A stretch of DNA of 64,000 nt, from NCBI GenBank assembly GCA_019753235.1, contig JAIELF010000024.1, positions 62,001-126,000 on the forward strand, written 5' to 3'. Origin of the DNA: a bacterium. GTDB taxonomy: Bacteria > Planctomycetota > Planctomycetia > Kolteriales > Kolteriaceae. The notes beneath the pieces were generated by a model that did no database searches, had not been told where the DNA came from, and worked only from the letters and a program-made list of their open reading frames with translations. This document shows positions 26,895 through 34,862 of the stretch, one piece after another. A program made the translations under genes and the position numbers. How positions within the stretch are numbered: the stretch's first letter is position 1; each line of letters opens with the position of its first letter.

Positions 26895-27173
26895 GGTGAC
26901 GACATTACCTTGGCTTTTCCTCAACAACTTCATCGCGTGATCGCAAGGGAGAAGCCAACCGCGACCCGACACTTTTTGACGAGAGCCGACGATCGGTTCC
27001 CATTCGCCCACGAACGTCGCCCTATTTGTTTCCCTGGCAAGCGGCATCCCTTTTCCGTCGGCGGGGAGACAAGGGCCATCGCGAGCCATGAAAGCCGAAT
27101 CATGATGAAAGACTCTTCGCTTTAATTTTACGATAAGGGAAGCGACTTTTGCCATCGTCAATGTGACAACCCA

Positions 27174-28076
27174 GTGACATCTCCTCGTATCGAGAGGGTC
27201 CTCTTGAGAATCGATGCCGACCAGAACCTCCGATCTCTTCGCCAAGCGGCCATGCTCTCTCGCGCGACGGCGGGCCGACGTGGAATGACGGTTCATTTGG
27301 CCCCGGAAACCGCGGCCGATGTGTTGGTATCGGGAGACTTGCATGGCAATCTCTTCAACCTGCAGGCCCTGTTAAAGTTGGCCGACCTCGACATGAATCC
27401 GCAGCGTCATCTGGTCCTGCAAGAGTTCGTGCATGGGACGGCCCGCTATCCTGACGGGGGGTGCCGATCGCACCGGATGCTTGATGTTTTGGCAGCCCTG
27501 AAGAGTCGGCACCCTCATCGTCTTCATCTCATCATGGGGAATCACGAACTGGCTCAATGGACCGGTCGCAAGGTCGCCAAGGACGATGTTTACTTCAACG
27601 ACCTCTTTGAGGAAGGTGTCCGTTCCTGTTACGGTCCGCGTGCCGAGGAGATGATCGAGGCGTACGATCAACTTTTCTCGTCGATGCTTCTGGCGGTTCG
27701 GTTACCCAATCGCGTTTTTATTTGTCACAGTATTCCCGAGGGGCGTCATCTCGCGAGTTTTGACGTCGGCCTTTTCGAGCAGATGGGCCTACGCGAAGAA
27801 GATCTCGAAAACAAAGCGAGCCTGTACCATCTTGTCTGGGGCCGTGATACCCGCGCGGAGACGGCTCGGAAGTTTGCCGAGATGGTCGATGCAGAAATTC
27901 TCATTACGGGGCATATCGCTCAAGAGGCCGGGTACGGTTTGCCGAGCGATGCCCATCTTATTCTCGATAGCATGGCCAGCCCGGCCGCCTATGCTTTGAT
28001 TCCCACGAGCGAATCGATCCCGCCAACATCGCTGAAAGAGTTCGTTCGCCTCCTTCCGCATGGCACTCGAATCTAA
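27174..28076 (+). CDS. calcineurin-like metallophosphoesterase
   Basis: 300 residues, cytosolic. SGDLHGNLFNLQALL (about residue 50), IMGNHELAQW, FICHSIPEG and ILITGHIAQEAG are the metal-binding motifs of the superfamily (D-x-H, G-N-H-E/D, H, G-H). An initial aspartate motif of the usual D-x-H pair is in GDLHG. Substrates range from phosphoproteins to Ap4A; PrpE/Ap4A-type enzymes look most similar in length. The start is uncertain: GTG at 27174 is the earliest codon, while a TTG at 27204 follows a GAGAGGG. It is divergent from the PPC gene with 279 nt between chosen starts. Confidence 0.8.
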   Translation: MTSPRIERVLLRIDADQNLRSLRQAAMLSRATAGRRGMTVHLAPETAADVLVSGDLHGNLFNLQALLKLADLDMNPQRHLVLQEFVHGTARYPDGGCRSHRMLDVLAALKSRHPHRLHLIMGNHELAQWTGRKVAKDDVYFNDLFEEGVRSCYGPRAEEMIEAYDQLFSSMLLAVRLPNRVFICHSIPEGRHLASFDVGLFEQMGLREEDLENKASLYHLVWGRDTRAETARKFAEMVDAEILITGHIAQEAGYGLPSDAHLILDSMASPAAYALIPTSESIPPTSLKEFVRLLPHGTRI

Positions 28077-28352
28077 CGAGAGTTCCGCCTGTACCGAATC
28101 TGCCGACCGAAACAGAGGCCCTTGGCCGAGTTGACCTTCAGGGACGACTTTTCGGTGGGCCCCTTGGCCAGGATGAGACGATCAGCATCGCAGGTGGCTG
28201 GATGATCCCGCGTGATAAGGGGCCGGCCTGTTGATTGACCGCGGTCGGGGCCGAGTCCCGACCATCGACCCAACACGATTCCGATGGGCACTTCTCCAGG
28301 GCCCCCTCGGCGGAGCCAGGTTCGGAATTGAAACCGGAAGAGGTACCTCGAC

Positions 28353-28598
28353 ATGCGACGGATCGTTTCTCTAAGCGTTCTTTTGACCGGCCTGGCACTC
28401 AGCATGGGATGCTGCCACACCTGCGACGTTTGCGACGATTGCGGCTACGATTCGCACTACGGCGTCTACAGCGAAGGAACCAGCCCGGGTTGCTCGACCT
28501 GCGGGGCAGGGGGCTACTCGCAAAAACAAGTTCCCGGCCAAGTGATGAAAAGCACCCAGGTGGCTGGCCCCGTCCAAAGCACGGTTCGCTCGCGCTAA
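28353..28598 (+). CDS. small cysteine-rich lipoprotein
   Basis: 81 residues. MRRIVSLSVLLTGLALSMGC is a lipoprotein signal with lipobox S-M-G-C, cleaved before Cys20. The short mature part is very Cys-rich (C20, C21, then CDVCDDCG and CSTCGAGG) and otherwise polar, ending in a Gln/Ser/Arg tail. The paired Cys suggests disulphides or a metal site. Comparable Cys-rich stretches with CSSGSCASC occur in the secreted protein at 38049-39107. Function unknown. GAAGAGG lies 9 nt before the ATG. The stop is followed by two hairpins. Confidence 0.7.
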   Translation: MRRIVSLSVLLTGLALSMGCCHTCDVCDDCGYDSHYGVYSEGTSPGCSTCGAGGYSQKQVPGQVMKSTQVAGPVQSTVRSR

Positions 28599-28634
28599 CG
28601 CGATCGAAAGAGCGATCTCTTTGTCCGAAATCTG

Positions 28635-28668
28635 TCGGCCGGCAGGATCCTCATCCTTTGCCGGCCGA
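28635..28668 (+). terminator. stem-loop after the lipoprotein gene
   Basis: TCGGCCGGCA (28635-28644) and TGCCGGCCGA (28659-28668) form a perfect 10-bp stem with a 14-nt loop. There is no T-run. A smaller hairpin (GATCG/CGATC, 28601-28616) directly follows the stop. Confidence 0.45.
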
Positions 28669-28821
28669 ACTATTGATGGCCCGCGCGATCGGATCCCCGG
28701 CATCGCCCGGAACGACAAAGTGATAGCATGTCGCTGGGGGAAGTTTCAAACGTAACTCACCCCAACTTGGGCAGACCGAACTCATCATGGTTCGGTGGCC
28801 AGGGGGAATCCAAGCGACGCT

Positions 28822-29169
28822 ATGAAGCTCATCATCGCCATCATTCAGCCGAGCAAACTGGAAGCGGTCAAAGAAGCGCTCGCGCAGGTGGAAGTCTTTC
28901 GGCTCACCGTCATGGACGCCCAGGGTTTCGGTCGGCAAAAAGGATACACCGAGATCTACCGGGGACGAGAGTTCACTGGAAACTTACTTCGTAAAGTGGA
29001 ACTTCAAATCGCCGTCAATGACGACTTCCTCGAACGGACCGTTCACGCCATCATTGAAGCGGGCCGAACCGGTGACCAGGGGAAGGTCGGCGACGGGAAA
29101 ATCTTTGTCCTTCCGATAGAGGATTGCATCCGTATTCGCACAGGCGAACGAGGTCCCGAAGCGATTTAG
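28822..29169 (+). CDS. glnB: P-II family nitrogen regulatory protein
   Basis: 115 residues, the usual length of P-II trimeric sensors of 2-oxoglutarate, ATP and ADP. Conserved blocks are KLIIAIIQPSKLEAVKEAL, GFGRQKGYTEIYRGREF (T-loop), VGDGKIFVLP (B-loop) and IRIRTGERGPEAI. The residue that GlnD uridylylates in enterobacteria, Tyr51, is Phe51 here (RGREF). The B-loop is three residues longer than usual (RTGDQGKVGDGK instead of TGKIGDGK). It could still bind effectors but probably is not uridylylated at 51. No amtB or glnA is adjacent, so the partner is unknown. ATG at 28822 matches the family start; the stop is 22 nt from the convergent antiporter stop. Confidence 0.92.
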   Translation: MKLIIAIIQPSKLEAVKEALAQVEVFRLTVMDAQGFGRQKGYTEIYRGREFTGNLLRKVELQIAVNDDFLERTVHAIIEAGRTGDQGKVGDGKIFVLPIEDCIRIRTGERGPEAI

Positions 29170-29190
29170 TCCACCCAAGTGCTCGTCATT

Positions 29191-31179
29191 TCAATCGCGC
29201 GGCGGATCTACGGTTCGAACGGCTTGATCAAGCTGCCCGCCGGTACCGACCATCACCAAGATATCCCCCTCGAGAAGCACGAACTCGGCATGGGGGTTCG
29301 GCTGAAGTTCCGCTTGCCGACGGACGGCGATGATCGTGGCGCCTGTGTTCGCTCGAAACGCCAGTTCGCGCAGCGACTTGCCGATCACCGGTGAATCTGG
29401 CCGGACTCGGCATGTCGCCGTCTGGACATCGGCCAGGAGATCCATCGGGATCTCGATCTTCTTTGAAGAAGATTCCTCACGCCTGAGAACCTCGTAATGG
29501 TCCAAGCGAATTCGATCAATGATGTCGAGTATTTCATTTCGCGGGATAAGAAACCGCTGAAGCACTCGCGCGAAAATCTCGACCGACGTCTCGAACTCTT
29601 CGGGGATGATCTCATTGGCTCCCAACCGACGGAGTTCGTTGACCTCCGACACGTAACGCGTCCGGACGATAATGTGCAGCGCGGGATTGAGCTGTCGCGC
29701 CACTTGCACACTTCGCCTGGTCACGGCCGGGTCAGAAATAACCACGACGAGCGCCCGCGCGTCACTCGCTTGAACATGTTGCAGAAGTGAGGGGCGAGAG
29801 CAGTCCCCAAGCACAATCGATTCGCCTCGGCTTCTCTCAAATCTTACCGTGATGGGATTCATGTCGATCACGACGTACGGAAGATCCAGGTCCTTCAAGA
29901 CCCGCGCGACATTGCGGCCGTTGAGACCGAAGCCCGCGATGATGACATGACCCGATCGGCATGAGGACGAGATCGGATCGAAATGCTCCGCGGTCATCGT
30001 CGAACCTATCCCCGCCCCCGTGAGCCAATCGGCCAGGGTCGGACCCCAGGCAAGCAGTAGAGGAGTGAGCGCCATCGTGATCACCGCGGCTGCAAGGAAC
30101 ATTTGATAGTCGCTTCGATTTAAGAGCCCGAACTCATTCAGCCCACGATTGGCCAGGATAAAACTGAATTCGCCAACTTGTGCCAGCGATAAGCCCGACA
30201 GAATGACGGTTCGAAATGGATACTTCATCAGTAAAAGAGGAACAGCGACGACCACGAACTTGATCAGCAAGAGAGATCCTACGATGCCGAGAACCAATGG
30301 GGCATTGGCGAGGACGTATCGAACATCGAGCAACATTCCCACCGAGATAAAAAAGAGGCTCGACAGCGTATCACGAAAAGGGAGGACCTCCGATAGCGTC
30401 TGATGAGCATACTCAGAATCGGAAAGACCCAGCCCCGCCAGAAAGGCTCCCAGCGCCAGCGACAATCCAGCCCAGGCTGTCATGCCGGCCGAGCCGACAC
30501 ACGCAACGATGATCGTGATGAGAAAGAGTTCTCGATTCCGCGTCTCGAGCATCTGAAACATCAGACGCGGCACCGCCACTCGAATGGCCACCAGAACAAA
30601 CACGACCACGAGCACACCTTTGATTAGTTCAAACAGCGGATTCGTCGACAGTGTCGTGCCGGTGGTGGACAATAGGGGAAGCGACAACATGCAGACGGCG
30701 ACGAGAAGATCCTGCAGTAACAAGACCGCCACGCCGACGCGACCGTAGGGCGAATCAATCTCGCCTCGTTCGACGAGGAGTTTCATTACGACGGCGGTAC
30801 TCGACATCATCACCAGCATGCCGGCGAAGATCGCGGGACGAATGTCGCCGAAATAAGCCCAGGTTGCCGCCACCGACAAGCCCAGCGACCCGAGGACTTG
30901 TGGCAGACCAACCGCCAGCATGATCGGCCCGATGGAAAAGACTTTTGAAAGAGAGAGTTCAAGGCCAATGGTAAACAAAAGAATCACGACGCCAAATTCT
31001 GCGAGGACCTCGACCGCTTCGATGTTGGAGACAAGCCCCAATCCATAGGGGCCGACGATCACTCCCCCCAAAAGCAACCCAACGAGACTCGGAGCGCGCA
31101 AGCGATGAAACGTGTAAACGACCAGCCCCGCGACCGCGTAGACGACGAGCAACTCGTTGAGAATTTCTGGCTGATGCAA
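29191..31179 (-). CDS. CPA2-family K+/H+ antiporter with RCK (TrkA) domains
   Basis: 662 residues: about 12 membrane helices (MHQPEILNELLVVYAVAGL at the start, LGAFLAGLGLSDS, FRDTLSSLFFISVGM, SLAQVGEFSFILANRG) followed by a cytosolic TrkA-N domain (VIIAGFGLNGRNVARVL, LGDCSRPSLLQ, VVISDP, VRTRYVSEVNELRRLGAN) and a short TrkA-C. This is the KefB/KefC-type monovalent cation:proton antiporter layout, with NAD(H)-binding Rossmann gating. It lies 15 nt downstream of gyrA on the same strand and may be co-transcribed. No glutathione-dependent KefF-like ancillary gene is present. Confidence 0.92.
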   Translation of the reverse strand: MHQPEILNELLVVYAVAGLVVYTFHRLRAPSLVGLLLGGVIVGPYGLGLVSNIEAVEVLAEFGVVILLFTIGLELSLSKVFSIGPIMLAVGLPQVLGSLGLSVAATWAYFGDIRPAIFAGMLVMMSSTAVVMKLLVERGEIDSPYGRVGVAVLLLQDLLVAVCMLSLPLLSTTGTTLSTNPLFELIKGVLVVVFVLVAIRVAVPRLMFQMLETRNRELFLITIIVACVGSAGMTAWAGLSLALGAFLAGLGLSDSEYAHQTLSEVLPFRDTLSSLFFISVGMLLDVRYVLANAPLVLGIVGSLLLIKFVVVAVPLLLMKYPFRTVILSGLSLAQVGEFSFILANRGLNEFGLLNRSDYQMFLAAAVITMALTPLLLAWGPTLADWLTGAGIGSTMTAEHFDPISSSCRSGHVIIAGFGLNGRNVARVLKDLDLPYVVIDMNPITVRFERSRGESIVLGDCSRPSLLQHVQASDARALVVVISDPAVTRRSVQVARQLNPALHIIVRTRYVSEVNELRRLGANEIIPEEFETSVEIFARVLQRFLIPRNEILDIIDRIRLDHYEVLRREESSSKKIEIPMDLLADVQTATCRVRPDSPVIGKSLRELAFRANTGATIIAVRRQAELQPNPHAEFVLLEGDILVMVGTGGQLDQAVRTVDPPRD

Positions 31180-31194
31180 GGGGGATGTCTCCGT

Positions 31195-33597
31195 CTATCG
31201 CTGCGTGGGGAGCTCGGGGACGACGTTCCAATCGATGATGGGGGGCTCTTCGAGCAGAACTCGGCGAAAGCTTCCTCGCCGAATCGCTTCGTACCCCTTG
31301 CCGCCGCGCGAGGCGACGGAATACTTCGAAGCCCGCACGTCGACGATGTTGCCGTTGGCGTTTTCGACATGGAGCGTTTCTTTGCCCGTCGCGACGACCA
31401 TCCCACCCAAACAGCGCGCCTTCCCGGCAAGCTTGATGCCACGAACCCCTTTGCCGACCCCCGCCAGTTCCGCCACCTGATCGATTGGAAAATGAATCAC
31501 ATGGCCATCATCACCGACGAGCAACATCGACTCATCCCCCGACTCGGGGACCGACACAAAGACGACGGCATCCTTCTCGCTCAGACGTACGAAACGCCGA
31601 CCCGCCTTCGTCGAAGCCAGCAGAAACGGCGACAGCGGAAGCCTCAATACGTTACCGGCAGAAGTGGCCACGAGGAGTTGCCAATCCTTGAGTCCTTTTG
31701 GATAGGGTGGATGCTTTCCAGTGATGAGACTACCCCCGGGAGTGAACCGAGGATCGGTGCCGATCGCGGCAACAATGGAAACGCCGTCCCCCATTTTGAA
31801 GAGTTTCGACAGTGGCTCGCCGTAGCCGGCACTGGCGGGGATGTCACTGGTGCGAATCGTGTAGGCAAAACCATCGGAGGAAAAGAAAACGACAAACTCA
31901 ACGGTGTTGGTGGGAACGACCGCAACGACCTGATCCCCTTCTCGAACTCTTGTGCCGGCAACGCTTGTCAAACGACCGACTCTCTTAATCCATCCCTCGC
32001 GGGTGAGGACGACGTTGGTGTTTTCCCGAATGATGTAGGCTTCAGGATCGAACTCGGGAAGAGCCTCTTCCTCGACCATCCGCGTCATGCGGGGGGATGC
32101 ATACTTTTCGCCGAACGCTTCGAGTTCCTTGCGAACCTCGGCTGTGAGCCGCTTGGGAGATGCCAAGATCCTCTCAATCTTTTCTGCCTGGGCTCGCTTC
32201 TCCTCTAACTCTTCCTGGATCTTTTGAATCTCCAGTTTACCGATGCGGTAGAGATTCAAGTCGACGACCGCGAAGGATTGAACTTCGTCGAGTCCGAATC
32301 GTATGCGGAGCCTCTCGGCCGAGTCGGAGCGTCCTTCGCTTTGGCGAATCAATCGAATCGCCTCATCGAGTGCGTTGAAGATTTTTTCAAAACCTTCCAG
32401 GATGTGGATCCGCCGACGGAGTTGCCGCAATACGTAGTCGAATCGCCGACGAACGGTATCCGTTCGGTATCGAATGAACTCCACCAACATCTCTTTGATG
32501 CCGGTCCGTTTGGGACGGACGTCTCCCTGCGGCCCGTCCGGTTGCGTCGGGTACAGGCTGGTGAAGTTGCAGTTGAAATTGTCCTGCAGCGATGTGTGCT
32601 TGAAGAGATACGCCATGACCGCTTCCGGATCGGCATCGGGGCGAATTTCAATGACGATTCGCATGCCGTTATCGAGACTCGATTCGTCGACGAGGTTCTC
32701 GACCATGGGGAGTTTCCGATCGATGATGATCTGTCCCATGTCGGCCAGCATGGTCCCCTTGTTCACGCTGTACGGGATAGAGCGAATCACAATCCGCTTT
32801 ACTCGCTCGGCAGGTTTGCCCGCTTTACCTTTGAGGGTTTCTTCTTCGACCTTCCATTCGCCCTGGACGCGGATCGGTCCTTGACCGGTCTCGTAGATTT
32901 GCCGAAGGCTTGGTTGGTCGATGATCATTCGCCCACCCAAGGGGAAGTCCGGCCCACGGATGGGCCCCTTATGCAGGTTCACCAACTGCGCCGTCGTGAC
33001 TTCGGCGTCATCAATAAGAAGCAAGCAGGCCTTGATGAGTTCGCCGAGATTGTGCGGCGGGATACTCGTCGCCATGCCGACGGCAATGCCCGAAGCGCCA
33101 TTGGCCAGAAGCTGTGGAAACTGGGCCGGCAGGATGATCGGCTCCACCTTTTCGCCGTCGAAGTTCGGCCGAAAATCGACCGTCTCCTGCTCGATCTCGG
33201 CCATCAACTCCTCGGCCACGGGAAGGAGCTTGCACTCGGTGTATCGTCGTGCCGCCGGTGGATCACCGTCCACCGAGCCGAAGTTTCCTTCACCATGGAC
33301 CAAGGGATATCGCATCACCCACTCTTGCGACATCCGCACGAGGGCTTCATAAACGGGATCTTCGCCGTGAGGGTGATAACTCTTGGTCACTTCGCCGGTG
33401 ACGCCGACACACTTTCGGGTTCGACCATCGGCGCGATACCCCTCCATACGCATCGCGTAGAGTATCCGACGCTGAACCGGCTTCAGGCCGTCGCGGACGT
33501 CGGGGAGCGCGCGAGACGTGATGACCGATAACGCATAGTTGAGGTATCGGCGTTCGGCCTCTTCCTTGATGTTGATCGACTCGATCTGACCGGCCAT
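31195..33597 (-). CDS. gyrA: DNA gyrase subunit A (or topoisomerase IV A)
   Basis: 800 residues. Family motifs: RALPDVRDGLKPVQRRILYAM, HPHGEDPVYEALVRMSQ, GNFGSVDGDPPAARRYTE with catalytic Y119, LANGASGIAVGMATSIPPHN, and the C-terminal beta-propeller (residues ~500-800). At the quinolone-resistance region the residues matching E. coli D82, S83, A84 and D87 are E79, D80, P81 and E84. Only a late RGGKG at ~764 resembles a GyrA box, so gyrase versus topoisomerase IV is not decided. The 5'-partner gyrB is not in this window. AAGGAA lies 7-8 nt before the ATG. Confidence 0.88.
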   Translation of the reverse strand: MAGQIESINIKEEAERRYLNYALSVITSRALPDVRDGLKPVQRRILYAMRMEGYRADGRTRKCVGVTGEVTKSYHPHGEDPVYEALVRMSQEWVMRYPLVHGEGNFGSVDGDPPAARRYTECKLLPVAEELMAEIEQETVDFRPNFDGEKVEPIILPAQFPQLLANGASGIAVGMATSIPPHNLGELIKACLLLIDDAEVTTAQLVNLHKGPIRGPDFPLGGRMIIDQPSLRQIYETGQGPIRVQGEWKVEEETLKGKAGKPAERVKRIVIRSIPYSVNKGTMLADMGQIIIDRKLPMVENLVDESSLDNGMRIVIEIRPDADPEAVMAYLFKHTSLQDNFNCNFTSLYPTQPDGPQGDVRPKRTGIKEMLVEFIRYRTDTVRRRFDYVLRQLRRRIHILEGFEKIFNALDEAIRLIRQSEGRSDSAERLRIRFGLDEVQSFAVVDLNLYRIGKLEIQKIQEELEEKRAQAEKIERILASPKRLTAEVRKELEAFGEKYASPRMTRMVEEEALPEFDPEAYIIRENTNVVLTREGWIKRVGRLTSVAGTRVREGDQVVAVVPTNTVEFVVFFSSDGFAYTIRTSDIPASAGYGEPLSKLFKMGDGVSIVAAIGTDPRFTPGGSLITGKHPPYPKGLKDWQLLVATSAGNVLRLPLSPFLLASTKAGRRFVRLSEKDAVVFVSVPESGDESMLLVGDDGHVIHFPIDQVAELAGVGKGVRGIKLAGKARCLGGMVVATGKETLHVENANGNIVDVRASKYSVASRGGKGYEAIRRGSFRRVLLEEPPIIDWNVVPELPTQR

Positions 33598-33735
33598 GGC
33601 ATCCGTTCCTTCGCTGATCCTTGCCGGGCGCTAAGCCGACGGCGGCGTGTTCACACGGGGGCGATTCTTTTCAGCAGGCTTATCTTATCGGGTCCGTGCC
33701 CGGGCAGTACCGTGCCCCGCGGAATCATCGCTGCG

Positions 33736-34722
33736 TCAGGCAGGTGTCACCATTGCGAGCGCCATCGGCACGATTCGTTTCCGCGCCTGATCGACATCGA
33801 TCGATAATGAAGCTCCTGCGGCCGCTCGGTGGCCGCCGCCACCAAACTGCTCGGCAAAGTGACTGCAATCGAAACTGGATCGGCTTCGAAAACTCGCCTT
33901 CGTTCCGCCGTCAGCCTGCCCGATGAAAAGGATCGCGACCTCGACCGAAGCGAGCGTCATCAGTTCGTTGATGAAGTCTTCGGTCTCCATCGGATGAGCG
34001 CCGAGCTTCATGATGTCATCCCACGAGAGATAACTCGTCGCGAGCTTCCCGTTGCCGAATCGTTCGATACGTTCGAAGAGAAGGCCCATCATTCGCAATC
34101 TCTCGACGCGGTTCTGCTCGAAGAGAAGTCGATAAATCTCATGAGGCTTGGCGCCGCATTCCATGAGTTTTGCCTGCGCTCGAAAAACGTCTGAGCTGCA
34201 ATTGGGATGTCTCATCCATCCTGTATCCATCGCAATGGCGATGAACAGCGCTTGTGCCGCACGCGGAGAAATCTCTAGCCCGAGGGCTTCGTACGCCTGA
34301 AAGACAAGCATCCCCGAGGCAGCGGCCGAGGTATCGACCAGGCGAACCGCTCCGAGGTCGTCCTGGCTGACATGATGATCAATCACGACTTTGGGATACT
34401 TGATCGTTCGGACATAGGGCGCTAGGCCGGCCAGTTGCGACCAGGTCCCCGTGTCGACGACAATAAATAAGTCCGGATCCGACAACGGAACCGGATCGGC
34501 CGAATCAATGCAGCCAAAAAGTGATCCATCCGGATCGAGAAATCGATAGCGCGTCGGCGTCGGACTGGAATTAAGGATCTCGACCGACTTGCCGCGAGCG
34601 GCGATCAGCTCGGCCAGGCCAAGCTCCGATCCAAGAGCATCTCCATCGGGACGGACATGAGTCGTCAGCAAAACACGCTGACTGGCATGGATGAGCTCGT
34701 CAAGTTTCTGCCAAGAGAGCAT
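33736..34722 (-). CDS. DHH/DHHA1 phosphoesterase (NrnA-like nanoRNase/pAp phosphatase)
   Basis: 328 residues. TTHVRPDGDALGSELG, VVDTGTW, VVIDHHVSQDDLG (the DHH motif) and a C-terminal DHHA1 with GGGGHRAAAGA are characteristic of the NrnA family, which degrades short oligoribonucleotides and/or dephosphorylates 3'-phosphoadenosine 5'-phosphate. Metal ligands D, D, H and H appear intact. Cytosolic, with no signal. It lies 138 nt upstream of gyrA on the same strand. RNA cleanup is the expected job; direct neighbours do not add evidence. Confidence 0.88.
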   Translation of the reverse strand: MLSWQKLDELIHASQRVLLTTHVRPDGDALGSELGLAELIAARGKSVEILNSSPTPTRYRFLDPDGSLFGCIDSADPVPLSDPDLFIVVDTGTWSQLAGLAPYVRTIKYPKVVIDHHVSQDDLGAVRLVDTSAAASGMLVFQAYEALGLEISPRAAQALFIAIAMDTGWMRHPNCSSDVFRAQAKLMECGAKPHEIYRLLFEQNRVERLRMMGLLFERIERFGNGKLATSYLSWDDIMKLGAHPMETEDFINELMTLASVEVAILFIGQADGGTKASFRSRSSFDCSHFAEQFGGGGHRAAAGASLSIDVDQARKRIVPMALAMVTPA

Positions 34723-34787
34723 TCCATCACCCTGTGTTCCGAGAATTGAACCGCCGAATCGACCACGTTGATGTCCAAGGGCACTTC

Positions 34788-34815
34788 GCCTCGTGACTCG
34801 TTTGTTTTACGAGGC
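34788..34815 (-). terminator. hairpin downstream of the TPR gene
   Basis: GCCTCGT and ACGAGGC form a perfect 7-bp stem with a 14-nt T-rich loop, 48 nt after the TPR gene stop. No T-run follows on the minus strand, so it is only weakly terminator-like. Confidence 0.3.
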
Positions 34816-34862
34816 ACCCTGAGCGGGTCGAGGCAAGGATGGATGTTCGCCAAGATCTGTTT

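Noticed and set aside
26895..27344. N-terminal extension of the PPC protein to 27344
   Set aside because: The added 150 residues are Arg/His-rich and precede an internal signal peptide, which must be at the N-terminus. They also overlap the phosphoesterase start.
32224..33531. 435-codon open frame on the + strand opposite gyrA
   Set aside because: It is the complement of a strongly conserved gyrase gene and its translation has no domain or sensible composition; GC-rich genes commonly leave open frames opposite them.
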